The notes below the pieces were generated by a model, which was not told where the DNA came from, did not search any database, and worked only from the letters and a program-made list of their open reading frames with translations. The position numbers were made by a program, and so were the translations under genes. A DNA stretch of 64,000 nt from Quercus robur (taxonomy: Eukaryota; Streptophyta; Magnoliopsida; Fagales; Fagaceae): positions 17,667,974 to 17,731,973 of the forward strand of contig NC_065536.1 of NCBI RefSeq assembly GCF_932294415.1, in the 5' to 3' direction. Position 1 is the first letter of the stretch. Every line of letters starts with the position of its first letter. Shown here one piece after another: positions 35,207 to 52,075 of this stretch.

Positions 35207-35247
35207 GACCCTAGCTTTTATGAATGGAGGAGGTAATGTGAGTAACA
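35207..35247 (+). pseudogene. F-box gene copy 3, last codons only
   Basis: CTAGCTTTTATGAATGGAGG followed by AGGTAATGTGAGTAAC matches the last codons and stop of the intact F-box gene (30180-30219). Everything upstream of this is gone in unit 3. The 3' flank then runs collinear with the other units to the deaminase. Confidence 0.75.
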
Positions 35248-36154
35248 AAACCAATTTATAATATGGCTATGGCCTATCTATGAATTTTTTTATGGTGTAC
35301 ACCAACAAGAATATTGCAATCCATTTCAGTGATATTATTTCAGTTTCTATGAGCTATGCATTTTTCTCGTTATGTGCGTAGCCTTGATAAACCTGTATTG
35401 TGTGTGCTTTTGGTCTTAGCAATTTGTGTGTGTGTGTGTGTGTGTTAGGCTTTTGTTATGTCATATGTGCATTGCCTTCAAAATCAAACATTTTGTGTTG
35501 TTTGAGTTTTAGCCTTTGGGGCACCATACTTGTTACAAGGCCACCGTAAAAAGGAACCTAGTTCTCACCTTTTCAATTTACAATAGCAGTAACTAAAATT
35601 GACTACCTTTGCAATTTATATAAGCAGAACTAAAATTAAATTAGTCAGAATTTGATTTTATAACTTGGTGAAAAATAAGTGTTTTCTGATAAATAATATT
35701 TTCATGTATCCTAAGTGACAAGCTATTGTTAATGGATTAAAAAATAATGTCAATAATAGACCCAAATTAAAACCAATAATAACTTACCACATAAAACTTG
35801 TTATGAAATTATTATGAAATGCAATTCTAAATGTTGATGGCTTGAATTTTGTTAGTTCTTTCAGAACATTTTATCTTAATAAAATAATAGAACCAAATTC
35901 ATTCTCCAAAAATTAAACCATAAAAATAAATTAGAAAATCAAATTTCCAAAGGATAGTAGATTATACATCATTTTTATGCCCCTACTGGGTAAACCAGAT
36001 TGTGATTTTAGAATCTTCTCTCTCTGGAGTAGTGCAGAACTCCCATGGCAGTTGAACCAACAATTGGCTTTTTAGTTATTATTATTATAGCTTTGCCCCA
36101 ATGTTTTCTTTGGGTAAGTGACTTTTCTGAATGTCAAGGAAACTAAAAAAAAAG
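35248..36154. other. Unit 3 spacer between F-box tail and deaminase
   Basis: No gene. Collinear with 30220-31081. It contains a (TG)n tract at about 35426-35446 and two copies of a block around TTTGCAATTTATATAAGCAG (35575-35630). Confidence 0.6.
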
Positions 36155-40068
<3,914 letters not shown>

Positions 40069-40206
40069 GATTGGAACTGAGAAGAATGAGAGGGAAATGA
40101 AGGATTTAAGAAAATGGGTAATCAAGAAAAGTGTTGAGAGAAAATAGGAGAAAAAGAGATTGTGTGAAAAAGAAGACAAGAAAAACTGGTCCACGTATTG
40201 TACTAA

Positions 40207-40216
40207 TATTTATATA
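40207..40216 (-). promoter_or_regulatory. TATA box of the guanosine deaminase gene
   Basis: TATATAAATA on the minus strand, 139 bp before the ATG. At the matching place in the inverted copy (about 54010-54025) the sequence reads CTACATAAATTAA, so the box is damaged there. Confidence 0.6.
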
Positions 40217-40299
40217 GTTTGGGGAGAGAGAAAGACAGAAACAGAGAGAGAGAATGAGAACTGGGACGAGGTTCTTACTTCTTAATAGTCTAGTCCTAG

Positions 40300-41450
40300 C
40301 TACTGCCTTGTTACTTTGTTAGTTAGAATCACATATCCTATGAATATACCAAAGATTTTAAAATTTAGAATGAGATTTATGGAATCGGGTTTTTCCACGT
40401 TTGGAATTCGATTTCCCACTAACCAAACAGGACCTACAGTAAATAAATGTAGAAAAAGAAATGAAAAGTAAGTGCATGTGAACTTGTGAAATGAGTGCTA
40501 ATTAAATATTGCCAAATGGAGAATATTACAGTTGACCAACCAAGCCAAGGGTGTGACGTGTGAGTGTGACAATGATTGTTGAGAACTCTCTAGTGGGGTT
40601 GGATTTTTATTTTTATTTTTAATCTTTTTTAGGTGAATTTTGAGATAAAAATTCAAACATGAACATGTGTTTGTAACTTGCAAAGCCAGAAATGATTGTT
40701 TCATTAAGACAGACACAATTGAGCAGAGTTTAGTCAATTATTCAGTTTAAAAGAATGAATAAATATGACACGAGAAAAAATAAATATGTTACAATTAAAT
40801 ATTTAGATATAGTAGATATATCTAAATAGTCCATCCATTTTTATATAAACAAAGAAACGTTACTTTGTTGAACTAAACTTATCTTTTCTTCTCCCAAAAA
40901 AAAAAAAAAACACTAAACTGATCTAAACTTATCTTGATTTTATCATTAGAGTGTCATTAGTGAACTCCAAAAATTTGTGTTAGTGTTTTTGTAGTTTAAA
41001 ACCGACCACCATTCTAACATTGTTTTTTCTTTCCAAAGTATTTTACTTTTTACCTCCTGCAATTGGTAAAATTTTTTAATTTTTAGTGTGTGAGATTGCA
41101 TTTCACCCGTATCAAGGATAAGGGGTCTAAGGGAAATGAATGCAAACTTGATTTGCAGCCTAATCAATGTGTGGTAAAGCCTATTAGAAAATTTGTTAGG
41201 TGTTTTATGTTTTGTCTTCTTCCTCTTCTTCTTCTTCTTCTTCAATTTTTTTTTTTTTTTTTTTTTTAAATTATAACCTCATTGATCAGTAAGGTAATCC
41301 AAAATATACTTAGATCCAAATAACTACAATCATTTACATGGCAATTTTTTTTTTCCTTATAAAGAATGGGGGATTTGCATCCACATTATTTTCAATAGAA
41401 AGACAAAACAATATCATTAAAACCACAAAACTCTAGGCAACACGTTACTA
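40300..41450. other. AT-rich intergenic region
   Basis: No gene seen. The first part flanks the deaminase promoter. Simple runs occur at 40896, 41214-41268 (CTT and T runs) and 41347. Confidence 0.5.
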
Positions 41451-41465
41451 AATTAAAGAGTGGTC

Positions 41466-41609
41466 CTTTTTTTTTTTTTTTACATGATAGAATTCTACTC
41501 TAGTCTAATCTAAGTATATACTCCCTCCTGAAAACTTGAACCCAGACTCTTATCCCCCATATCCCACAAGCAGTATAGAGTGACTATCGCACCAAAGATG
41601 TGTGGTGGT
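41466..41609 (-). mobile_element. SINE with 15-bp target duplication
   Basis: Flanks AATTAAAGAGTGGTC (41451-41465) and AATTAAAGAGTGATC (41610-41624) are a near-perfect target duplication. Minus strand: TTTGGTGCGATAGTCACTC, then GGGTTCAAGTTTTCAGGAGG (B-box-like GGTTCAAG), then TAGAATTCTATCATGTA and an A-tail (T-run at 41467-41480). The head is tRNA-like. It is a different SINE family from the 31580 copy. Confidence 0.75.
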
Positions 41610-41624
41610 AATTAAAGAGTGATC

Positions 41625-42957
41625 TTGTTTGATGTATTCTTAAACTAGTGTAGTTACTAGTTAGGGAATTTGAAACTGCAATCATAAAAATAAAATAAAT
41701 TTACTTTGAATTTGGGTCAGAAAGTTGCAAACTTTTACAATGGATTTGTCACTAATGTTTTAAATTTGGTTCCAATAAAAAATAAAAATAAAAATAAAAT
41801 CAATTTTGATACGTAAACCGGTATATTAAACCCCTCATTATGTCTAGGTCAAAATTTTGGCTTGTACCGGCCATTCAGACACAATTTCGACCTTTAGGTG
41901 GAATATGCATTCAAGACCAAATTTTTTTTTTCTTTCTTTCTTATAATTTTTTTAATGAAAAAATATATATTTTATAAGATTTTAGGAATCTTTTTGGTTT
42001 GTTTAGTATAAAATATTTTTTATACCAAAAAAAAAAAAAAAGAGATTTTATGAATTTTTAGTTTGTTAAATTATGTAGAGATTTTTATGACCATTTGATT
42101 TGTTTAATTATGTATGAGATTTTATAAACCTTTTTAAATAATAATAATCTTAAAATGATACACCGTTATACTGATATCGAAATATTCTCTTTCAAGTAAA
42201 CATTTCAGAACAACATTTGAAATGAAATTCAAAACTTTGCTTATCATTGATAGGTAGAAAAATGATGAAGATGATCCATGCCTTCTTTCTTTTTTTCTTT
42301 TTTCTTTTTTTTTTTTAATTAATTGCTCTTTGAAACAAATAAAGGCATGCTTCTAGCCAGTAGCCATAGCATTGTGATTGCCTTTTTTTTTTTTTTTTTT
42401 TGGTGATTGCCACTTGATCAAGCATGTGGAACATTTCACATGTCCAATTTTGGGTGAGGCTAGACGCAAGATGTGTCCAGGACCAGGATATTTAGTAGGT
42501 TAGTAAATGCACTTAATAGCCTATTCTTTACTTTATTTATATAAATTTATTTTCAACACCTTTGGGGATTTTCCTTTATAATGAACAAGATGCTTTTTGA
42601 ATTTTGATAATTCATAATTAAAAAGGGAATAAGAAGCTTTTGACTAATAAAAAAACAAGAAGAATAAAAAGGCTCTAAGGGGAATTACATTTTGAGTATT
42701 TTGTAGTTCCCACCACCTCGATAAAATTGACCTGACCTAAATTAATCTGATGCCTTGGGTTGGTTTTCATTAAGATGGGTTGAGTTGGAATAAGGAGTTG
42801 ACAAATTTGACCTAACCTAGCCCATCAAGTATATAAGTTTATTTTATTACTCTTATTTTATATTTTTAGTTTGAATGATTTTGGTATATGGAGAATTAGC
42901 TTTGATCAATTTGAAATTTTAGAATATAATTTAAGTATATTATATGAATGATAATAA
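41625..42957. other. AT-rich intergenic region
   Basis: No gene seen. T- and A-runs at 41929, 42027, 42290-42316 and 42383-42400. Confidence 0.5.
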
Positions 42958-43180
42958 TTTATTAAAATAATAGATGAAAACCCACTTTCTTACAAAGCAT
43001 AGAATATGCATGTACAATCCACAAAAAAGTTGGAAAAACCCTCCAATCCTCATATTTAGTTTAATATATTATTATGCTTATCTTGAAATACCTATGCAAC
43101 TAATTAATATTCTTTTCCCACTAGTACTAAGCCCTCCACTCTAGAGGAAATACTTCTATAGTTCTATACCTAATCCTCAC

Positions 43181-43226
<46 letters not shown>

Positions 43227-44930
43227 AGTCATCAGTGCATGAAGTTATGAATGACCCGCTAGCTAACATGATGACTTGGATTTGCACAGCTGTCAAAAAA
43301 AAAAAAAAGACTTGGATTTGCACAAGTCAGGACAAGAATAGGGAGAGAGAGAGAGAGATGTCGGTGCTTTTGTAACTTGTGAGTTAGGTTATCTACTATT
43401 TTGACCACTGAGTACTAATATATGACTAAAATGCAAAAGTAATCTTCTAACCTTTTTTTAGATTTTTTTTTTCAGTATTCTAAGTTTTAGATTTATTTAA
43501 TTAAGGTTTTTTTGTTAATTTTTGTTAAAATTTTTTGAAAAAAAAAATTTGAAAAATATTTTTCAATCATTAATTAAATTTTTTTAATTTAAAAAATTTG
43601 AAGAAAAATTTATAAAATTAAAAAATTAAACACAACATATAACAAAAGTTGATAAAAAAAGCCTTAATTGAATAAACTTGAAAGTTAAAGGACTAAAATG
43701 AACAAAAGTAAAGTTAGAGGTCTGAAATGAAATATAAAGAAACTTAGAAAATCAATTTTGCATTTTACCATAATATTTAATATTACATTTCGTTTTAATT
43801 TTATTTATTTATTTCTTATAAGCCAAAACCAATTATACAAGAGGGTAGTAGTTTAAGTGGCTGTCATTTCCTCGTATTTTCAACAAAAACATCTAAGATT
43901 AAAATTATTTTATCCTCAAGCAATGAATTATAAAAAAAATGAAAAAAAAAAAAAAAAACCTATATAAAAGGATATATGCCTATATGGTGTAATAGGAATA
44001 TGTAAGGCACCTCTCATGTGATAGGTGTGATAGGAATGTGTAAGGAATTTACAAGATTTCACAGACTCATGAAAGGCAAAAAAAAAGAAAATATGTGCAC
44101 AAAAAAAAAAAAAAAAAATCATATAAGACAATATTTACGTGGTTCGGTAATTTGACTACATCCACAGAATTACAATAATTTTACTATTTTCAAGAAAAAA
44201 TACAAGATGCGGCAATATAGTTTTTCTTTCTCAAAACAACACACCAAAATTTTAATATGAAACAACGATATTTATATCTCACGCAAAGGATTCACAATGG
44301 ACTAAGAAGCAAGCCAAAAAAATTTCTTCAAGCTCGGCCCAAGCCTCCGCTCTATAAACTAATCCTCAAAAAATCTTTCATTAAAAACCATAACACTTTT
44401 ATGTCAGATCATAATTCGTATTAAACATACACTAGATTCCACATAGCCAAACAGAATGTTACCATCATTACAGGATATGTTTTTCCAATTATGCAAAGGA
44501 TTTATCCATAAAAAATTAAGATAATATGCCGTGTACCACCTATTCCTTTTCTTCTTCTCTTGGCGAGAGGACAACTTATTCTACTTTATTTTTTGTAATG
44601 ACTTATGATCAACCAATATAATCAGCTTTTGTTTCTCAAAAAAAAAAAAAAAATATAATCAGCTTTCGTAATGTATGGGACTTTTTTATTTTGTTGTGTG
44701 AAACACAGTTAGCACCTTTCCTTTATTATATATGTATGTCCTATGGTGTGTATGGGCGGCTCAACATGATTAATTTTTGTTTTTTTTTTTGGCTGAACAC
44801 TATGAATTGTATATGATCTTTATAGGAGGAGGCAGAACCAAAATGTGAATAGATGATGAAGATGAACCATCTTAAAGTTACACTTTCACACCTAAAAAGA
44901 TCATATATCGTACATGTAAATCTCAAATGA
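42958..44930 (+). repeat. Left copy of a 1.9-kb direct duplication
   Basis: It is collinear with 60795-62460 at high similarity (for example ATACTTCTATAGTTCTATAC in both). Differences are local insertions: a (GA)n tract at 43183-43223, a 20-bp A-tailed insertion near 43291-43310, and a 350-bp TIR element at 43422-43771. No gene is seen. The ACGTGGTTCGG block near 44138 resembles sequence common at Copia LTR ends, so part may be LTR-derived. Confidence 0.85.
43422..43771. mobile_element. 350-bp TIR element inside the left duplicate
   Basis: Absent from the right duplicate, which reads ACTAATATTTACTATT straight across at about 61392. Ends ATGACTAAAATGCAAAA and TTTTGCATTTTACCAT are inverted with few mismatches; AATAT flanks both sides (43417-43421 and 43772-43776). 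It has no coding capacity and I do not assign a superfamily. Confidence 0.7.
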
Positions 44931-45942
44931 TTTTGTCTTCCAATCCACCCTGCAGGTTGGGGTCCCTACTCCTAGGCCTAGAGTTAATCCCCATTCAGTG
45001 TCTTTATCAAGACTTGGAATCTTGACCTCCTGTTTGGTGAGAGTCAAAATGTTTCATTCAATTCACGTGGAATAATATTGGCATAGTTTTCAAAGGATTG
45101 AAAGAGGGCTATGCTACCGCAACAAACAAACACAATTTAGCCATGAATTTATCAACAAGAAAAGTAATCTTCCGAAAAAACAAAAAAAGAAAAGGAAAGC
45201 AATACTTTCATTGCTTCACATTAGGGAAAAAGGAAGGAATAATGCTAAGGATATAAAATTTTTTTCCTAATTTTCTCACAATTATGGTAATTAATTTATG
45301 CAACATACTTACCCAGCAATTGTGAATTTAAACAAAGAAAAAATTGTTAAAAGGTCAATGTCACTAGAATTATCGTTCAAGCAATACTAAGGTCCAGCAT
45401 TTGAATATAGAGATAGAAAAATATGTTTTAAGATTTAAGGTCCAGTTTAGGCTCTTTCCTAGTGCGTTAGGGAATGGTTTACATTAAACCCATAAAACAC
45501 CACCACTTCAAACTCTGTTTAATATATGACCCGGTCAAATCCAGGGAAAAAAACAAACCTGTCAAGTGTCTAATAAATTTTGACTGCAAGCTATAGTGGA
45601 TTTGGATTTCATAGGGTTAGAAAAAAAAAAAAAAATTTTGGAGACAAATTTAGAGATAACAATGGTGAGATTTTTAAAATATGAATTCTATATTAAGTTA
45701 TTGTGTAGTGTAACATTACTTAAAATTACATTACATAATAAAATAAAATAAAATAAAAAAACAAATTTAAAAACGAAAGACCACTTGAGAAGTTTGGTAT
45801 TAAGATGCAGTTGATAAAATATGCAGTCTTGCATTATTTCTTTGACGAAATGATCCGCTTCATAACCAAAAATAGAGGTTTCTAGTGATACGGAGCAAAA
45901 AGTGAAATACCAATGGTACCGAGACTACCGACCAATTTTTAT

Positions 45943-45982
<40 letters not shown>

Positions 45983-48900
45983 AGAGTCCAAAACTGAAAA
46001 CTCGTCAAACCGACCTCAGTTAGAACCATTAGCCCCACAAGCAATGCCAACTAAGAGGACTACAAGCCCCACAAGCAATAGCATTGGACTGTGACATTAT
46101 TGTAAGATTGATAAGGGAAAATTTCAGCCTAATTTTCTTGTCGTAAGAGCAAAGCACTAGCCTTCTTTTCCACCAAAATGCACGGAAATGGAAGTGGTTA
46201 ATTACACAATCAAGCAATCAAGCTAGATGGTCTGTTTGGCAAGTTTTGCCACGGAAAGTCTTGTGTCATCAAATAAGAGAACTTGAATTTGAATCCCGTC
46301 TATACCAAAAATTCATTAGTATCTTGACTTGCACCATAAATTGAAATTCTATTGTATTTATCAAAAAAAAAATATAAAGTTTTTTCCAAGAGTTTTGTAA
46401 CTCAACGACATTGCTTAGAATTTTTAATAAAGACATCAAATTTGAATGATTATGATTATTATTAACTTGTTTTCTCTCTCTTTTTTCTTGATAAATCCAT
46501 AATTACTGTGGGAAGGGGTTTTGAACAAAACATTATTTCTATTATAAGTTAGAACAAGGCATTAAAAAACTTTGATGCTAAAAAATGAATTCCAGTGTTG
46601 GTCTAAAGCTCTTTAGCAATATTACAAATATGTAGCAATTCCTTGTTGGTAAAGGCTTACAAAAGATTTTGCAAAGTAGATTCCCTGCTTTTTCACCGAT
46701 TTTTCATCCCTATCTTCCTCTGACATTATTTAATACTTTGCTATTTGACTAAAAAGAAAAGAAAAGAAACGATCCCCTTCATGCATATCTCATCTTAAAA
46801 ACAAACAATGATAATGAGCTGAACTGAATGTAATGTACTGCTTTCCTATCCATCTTTAGAGAAACTTTCAAAGCCAAGTGAATTGATTCCATTTTTCTTG
46901 TTTTCCACATGTACCAAACTATAAATTTGGCCAATCCTAAAGTGGAACCCACTAAGGTTTCAGACTTCAGAGTGTCCAAACCGTTGTCACCCTGAAATTT
47001 AGATTACAAAGTAAATGGTTGGGATTTGGTACCCAACTGGGGCTACAAATAACAATTTGAAATTGATAGGACATGATTTCCACGCTGTTTCTCATAGCCC
47101 AATCAATTGATTTGGAAAAATTTTGGAATTCTCTTTTTCTTTTTTTTCTTAGGAATATTTTAGGATAACTTAGCATCATTCTTCATAAGATTTTCCATTT
47201 TTACACTCATCTCTCCTTTAATTTAGAATAAGACAGGTACCTCTTATAAAATGAAAAATTATTTACACTAAACTTCTTTGGATGACTGAAAAAGACTTTA
47301 AAAAAAAAAATGAATTTCCTATTTTACCCTCTACTTAAATTATCATCCATACCTCCTCAAATGGCAAATTTGAGATTTGCTTTCAAGCCTTTTTTTTTTC
47401 TTTGTTAAGGCCTTATTTCAATCATCTAAGGGAGGCCAATGTAAATAATTTGCATTTTAAGGGAGGTGTGTGTCGTACTCATATTCCAAAATTTAGAGTG
47501 GATGAGTGTAATCACAGAAAACTTCAAAGAAAATTACTACAATTTTCCGAACTATTTTGCTTATTTCTTTCCCAATTTTAAGTTGCTTTCATATATTTTT
47601 TTTTTTCTCAAATAAATAGAATCATTAAATATTAACATACACAAACAAAACCATGTTAAAAACCTAATCACAATATAATAATCAAATTTAAGGTATATAT
47701 AAATATACACCTCCTCTAGCCATCGCTCTTCATGCAACCTCCATATGCTTCAACTTACGTATGATATATCCCATCCCCAACATCTCAATCCCACCTCACC
47801 ACACTTTTCTTTATATGCTCCCTCTCAACACAAATAAATTCCTTAATTCTACATCTGAATAAATTGTTACATTACACCAAACTATCATTTTGGGATAAAG
47901 AACAAGAACCAATATAATATGCCTTAATCACCAAATAGATTTTGATCATTCTTAACTTTCTATAAGACTATATCGATTGATTATTATTTATTACCACAAA
48001 GGAAGAGGGGAGAGTGATGGTTGATAGGTTTGCATACTAAATAAGGATGAAAGAGAGTGATTATTTAACATTTTCTTCCAAACATGTTTGTTAATTGTAT
48101 TTGTTAAAAATTCTTGTTTTCGAATAAAGAACTTAACAAATGGTAAGAACAACTATCATAAAACGAATGTCATGAGTTTAAATCATCTCTTAACTTAAAA
48201 TTATAATAATAATGGGAATCCTTTTTTTTTATTATAAATGAAATTAGAATTTCAAAGAAAAAATTATTACTGACTCATCAGTAAAAGAATAATGAATTAT
48301 TGCTAGATTTTTGTTCCAATTTCATGAATAGAGAGAGGACTGTACATTAAACTTGGGGAGGTTGCACTTAGGGACGTTGTGTCCATTTTTACTTTTTAAA
48401 TATGGATTTTTTTAATCATATAGGACATATAATTGGATTGCCTTCAAATGAAGCACAATCTATTAGTATTTTATTTAAATGTGACTATTTTATTAGAGGC
48501 AACAGACCGGGTTTTTTTGGGTTATTATAAACCGGGGTTTTACTCTCACAATACACATATAATAGAAACATCATAGATAGAAAATGGAAATGCATACTTT
48601 AACAATCTCATTACAAGACAAACCACCTAGCCGCATCTTTTCAAAAGTAACAAAGCAAGCTGACTAATCTCTAACCAATAAGGAACAAGGACTCGCTATT
48701 AAGTTAACCACAGAAAATGAGAGCTTTCGCATCAACGTAACCGTTGACCTAAACTACAGCATTCTCTATTGTTTTTAGCACGTTAACTAAATGACATTTT
48801 GGCTAATTAATTGATAATTCGATGCTGACTGTTTTTCTTGTGTTCATATGCTATATTTTAAATAAGCCATGTGAATGCTCCAAGAATGCCTTTTGCTTGT

Positions 48901-49330
48901 CCAATCGAACACTTTAGTAACTCCCCCACTTTAGTATTCTGGAAAAAGAACTTCCACCCAACACATATAATAGCCCAAGATTGAGTTGAGATTGTGTACT
49001 AGACAGGTAGACAACACAATTTCAATCTTATAAGAAAACCCAGAAGCATCATTTTATAAGCCCACCCCGCATGGTCCTTAAATTCTACAACTAATTATCA
49101 GTGGCCTTATTCGCAGCTCATTGATGGAACATTTCTGGAAATGTGTTGCCAAAAATTTCAAAATCATCCTCTGCATAATACTCAAAATCTGATAGTATAA
49201 CAAAACATCAGAAAACACCAAAACCGATGCTAACAACAAAAGATTTCATTTTGAGAAAACCTAACAAGAAAATAGAGCTATTAAATAAAGTCCATTGCTG
49301 CAAATCAGGTCTATAAGAATCACGAAAAAC
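44931..49330. other. Long intergenic region without recognised genes
   Basis: No gene that I can support in 4.4 kb. It holds an (AT)n tract at 45949-45980, a tract of AAAAT repeats at about 45737-45756, and a possible SINE remnant on the plus strand around 46255-46370 (TTTGAATCCCGTC as B-box relic, ending in an A-run). The remaining frames are short and of low complexity. Confidence 0.45.
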
Positions 49331-49540
49331 TCATTTCTTCTTTGCCTTGGCAGCATCTGAAGACTTTGTCTGCAACACAAATGGAAGAAACAAATACGTA
49401 AGAAGTGGATTACCATCAAGAAAGCACCAAACAAATTTAAGAAATCAGCTTACCTTCTTTACTCCACGGATCTTCTTGGCCCTGTTCTTCCTTTCCTTCA
49501 TCTGCTTCCTTGACTTCTCTACCTTAGTATCAAGTCCATT
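49331..49540 (-). pseudogene. RPS24: Ribosomal protein eS24, last two exons only
   Basis: Minus strand exon 49540-49454 starts after CCATGGCAG and encodes [20 protein letters not shown] and AKKIRGVKK. Exon 49369-49331 encodes TKSSDAAKAKKK and a TGA. This is the conserved C-terminal end of the small-subunit protein eS24. The N-terminal exons were not found in the next 2.5 kb upstream, where a LINE fragment and a hAT element lie. It is either a 5'-lost fragment or a gene with a very long upstream intron; I favour a fragment. Confidence 0.75.
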
Positions 49541-49973
49541 CTGCCATGGAAAAATAATAAAAAATCAGTGCATATACACAGAAAAATCAACTATAAACAC
49601 ATGAAGAATTCTAAGTTGAAACATTATTTCAAGCTTAACTTACTATCAAAACAAGGATGTGCAATTATGACAGTATATTCAAAGAGGACAAGATAACAAA
49701 GTAAGGAACAAAGCAATGCAACCAACAATAGAAAAATGACATATGTCCCTATCAAGTGCAATGTACATGATTTACTAAACCACACCTAAGTGACCCTATA
49801 CAATCAAGATTGACTAGCCAGCTAATATTAACTTCAAGATTGACTAGTCAGACCACCAAATATCTAAACAACATTGCCCAATAGACATAAATAATAAACA
49901 CATTTTCATCTGACATACAACGATAATGGCTATTGTCCCCTCTTTAGCACTTATTGTTCATAAAACACCATAA
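49541..49973. other. AT-rich region beside the eS24 exons
   Basis: No gene seen. It is probably the former eS24 intron. A short local repeat (CAAGATTGACTAG twice, 49804 and 49832) is present. Confidence 0.45.
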
Positions 49974-50025
49974 ATAAAGTGATAAACAAATTACACAAGT
50001 CAATGTAATTTGTTTATCACTTTAT
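49974..50025. repeat. Perfect 22-bp inverted repeat with 8-nt loop
   Basis: Arms 49974-49995 and 50004-50025 are exact reverse complements (starting ATAAAGTGATAAACAAATTA), with the loop CAAGTCAA. It lies across the end of the LINE coding fragment. Confidence 0.95.
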
Positions 50026-50640
50026 GATGTCGAAGAAACTCAAGACTTTGCTGCAGCCTGCTAGGTTTCCACTGTGAGCATTGGTTCCATAAATCCAGTA
50101 GCTTTGGGCAAGAGTATAAGGCATGGACCACATCCTCCTGTTGGACCTTACAGCAGTCACAAGTAGCGTCGTCAATGACCCTTCGCTTAACCAGATTTGT
50201 CTTCGTTGGGAGAGAGTCTCGACATGCTCGCCACACTAAATTTTTTACTTTTGCAAGAACATTCATTTTCCAGATTGCTTGCCACAAGTAGTGATCCAGC
50301 AAGTCCTCCCTCCACCTACAATTTTCTTGGTTAATAAACATACTTACTTTGGAATTTTCTGCGCCAATCCAACATGGGGATAAGATTTTGGTTTAATTTG
50401 TTCCTGGTAGCCAATTATTCCCCCACACCTGGACAGATTCTCCATCTCCAATTCGCCACATCGCCCCCCTTCCTTATCACCTCCCTACCTTTGATGATGC
50501 TCTTCCAAGCATAAGATGCCGAGCTTGGGTTTTTTGCTTCCATAACCAAATTGTTTGGAAAATATTTAGCTTTAAAAACTCTATAAAATAAAGAGTCTCC
50601 ATATATTGTACCATGACTTGTTTAAAAACAATTTTCGAAT
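50000..50640 (-). pseudogene. LINE (non-LTR retrotransposon) 3' fragment with zf-RVT domain
   Basis: Minus strand frame 50341-50000 contains WRACRDSLPTKTNLVKRRVI and CDCCKVQQEDVVHALYSCP, the zinc-binding domain that follows plant L1-type reverse transcriptases. Farther upstream (about 50590-50430) another frame reads FKAKYFPNNLVMEAKNPSS and SYAWKSIIKGREVI, also LINE-typical. RT and endonuclease are absent, frames are shifted and stops are present. It is a dead fragment. Confidence 0.85.
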
Positions 50641-50656
50641 CAATTATCACTCCTTC

Positions 50657-51243
50657 CAGGGCCGGCTCTATGGTGGAGCAAAAAATGCAACCGCCTAAGG
50701 CCCTAAGTAAAAAAAAGGCCCCTAAATTTTAACCAATACAATAATCAATAAATAAAATAAATTTTTTTATTAGATGAAAAAAAAAATAAAAAAATAGAGA
50801 AAAATGCAACGTCGCCCACAATATTTTTCACAACACTTGTACAACTAATGCTAAGTTGCAAGTTATTACAGCCTATTGTTGATGGCAAAAAAATAATTAT
50901 AATGATATTTTCAAATAAAAAACAAAAAACAGTTTAAAATCTAGGATTTGTTGTAAAAAATATTGTGAATGTTTCACTTCTAAAAAAAAAAAGAATAATA
51001 ATAAGAGTTTAATTAGCAAACTTTTACTAGTTTTCATCTAAATCTACCATTAACACCACTGTTTTACTTACCACTATCAATCTACCACATCAACAAGTAT
51101 GAAAATTTTTGTCAATTTTTTTTTCTTAAAAATTCCAAAAAAAAAAAAAATCTATGTAGTTCATGTTAATTAGTAGTAATTTTGCATCTAAATAAGATGA
51201 TCAATTTTCGCCTTAGGCCCCCAAATACATCAAGCCGCCCCTG
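50657..51243. mobile_element. Non-autonomous hAT element
   Basis: Ends CAGGGCCGGCTC and AAGCCGCCCCTG are inverted (10 of 12), and both sides carry the 8-bp ACTCCTTC (50649-50656 and 51244-51251). The interior is AT-rich without a transposase. It inserted just upstream of the LINE remnant. Confidence 0.88.
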
Positions 51244-51251
51244 ACTCCTTC

Positions 51252-51536
51252 CAAAATCTTTAAAATGGGTAATTTGATCTAATATTTTATAATTATTGGA
51301 TGATCACTTCTTAGATGTTCACGTGAAACTAATTGAATTGTGACCGAGTGTCCTTGACTTTTTCGAAAATCAAATATTTACATAACAATTATTATGAAAC
51401 CTAGTACACGAGAAAAAGAAATAATATTTTTCTTTGTGATTAATTGATTAATTATATATTTCCTTCTAAAAAAATTGATTATATATTTCAAGTTTCAACA
51501 TATCAAAAGTCAAAACAATAAAAGATCGGTTCAAAT

Positions 51537-51578
<42 letters not shown>

Positions 51579-52075
51579 GGAAAAAAGAATAAAAGAATGA
51601 AATTGTCCATCTCCTTTTTTGGATTCCTTATGACAGTCTTCTCCAACTATTTTTAGAGATATTTAAACTCCCCAGCATTTCTCAAAAAATTTATCAAAAA
51701 CATGCCTCTTTACACTTCTGAAAATAACAAACTACAACCCTTGGTTCTTGGAAAATGAAAATAAAATAATTAAATAAAATAATTAACTGGATTCAAAATT
51801 TAAGTCAATTTTTAAGTAAATTTCCCCTTTCTTTTATATTCTTCAAAAACCAAAAGAAAATTCTTCAACTCTAGGATTAAAGAGCAAATGAAGGATCACA
51901 CAAAAAGGTTTAATTCAAAACAAAAATAAATCAATTAGAACAATAATGCAAAACTATTATTAAAGAATGATTTCCAAATTGAAAATTTTTCTCTTTGTCA
52001 CGTACAAGCCAATTGATTACAAAAAAATTTCACATACAAACTTTTCTCTTTACTTTCAACAAAAAATTTCAGAAT
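51252..52075. other. AT-rich intergenic region
   Basis: No gene seen. (TA)n tract at 51539-51575. The last part is the 3' flank of the DUF868 gene. Confidence 0.5.

Noticed and set aside
43181-43375. ORF with poly-(Glu-Arg)
   Set aside because: It is the translation of a (GA)n microsatellite.
44137-44350. Complete LTR element inside the 1.9-kb duplicate
   Set aside because: The ACGTGGTTCGG block resembles Copia LTR sequence, but I could not find TG/CA ends with a target duplication.
47700-47830. C-rich stretch (CCTCCTCTAGCCATC...) as a possible exon
   Set aside because: No long open frame, splice signals or recognisable motif.
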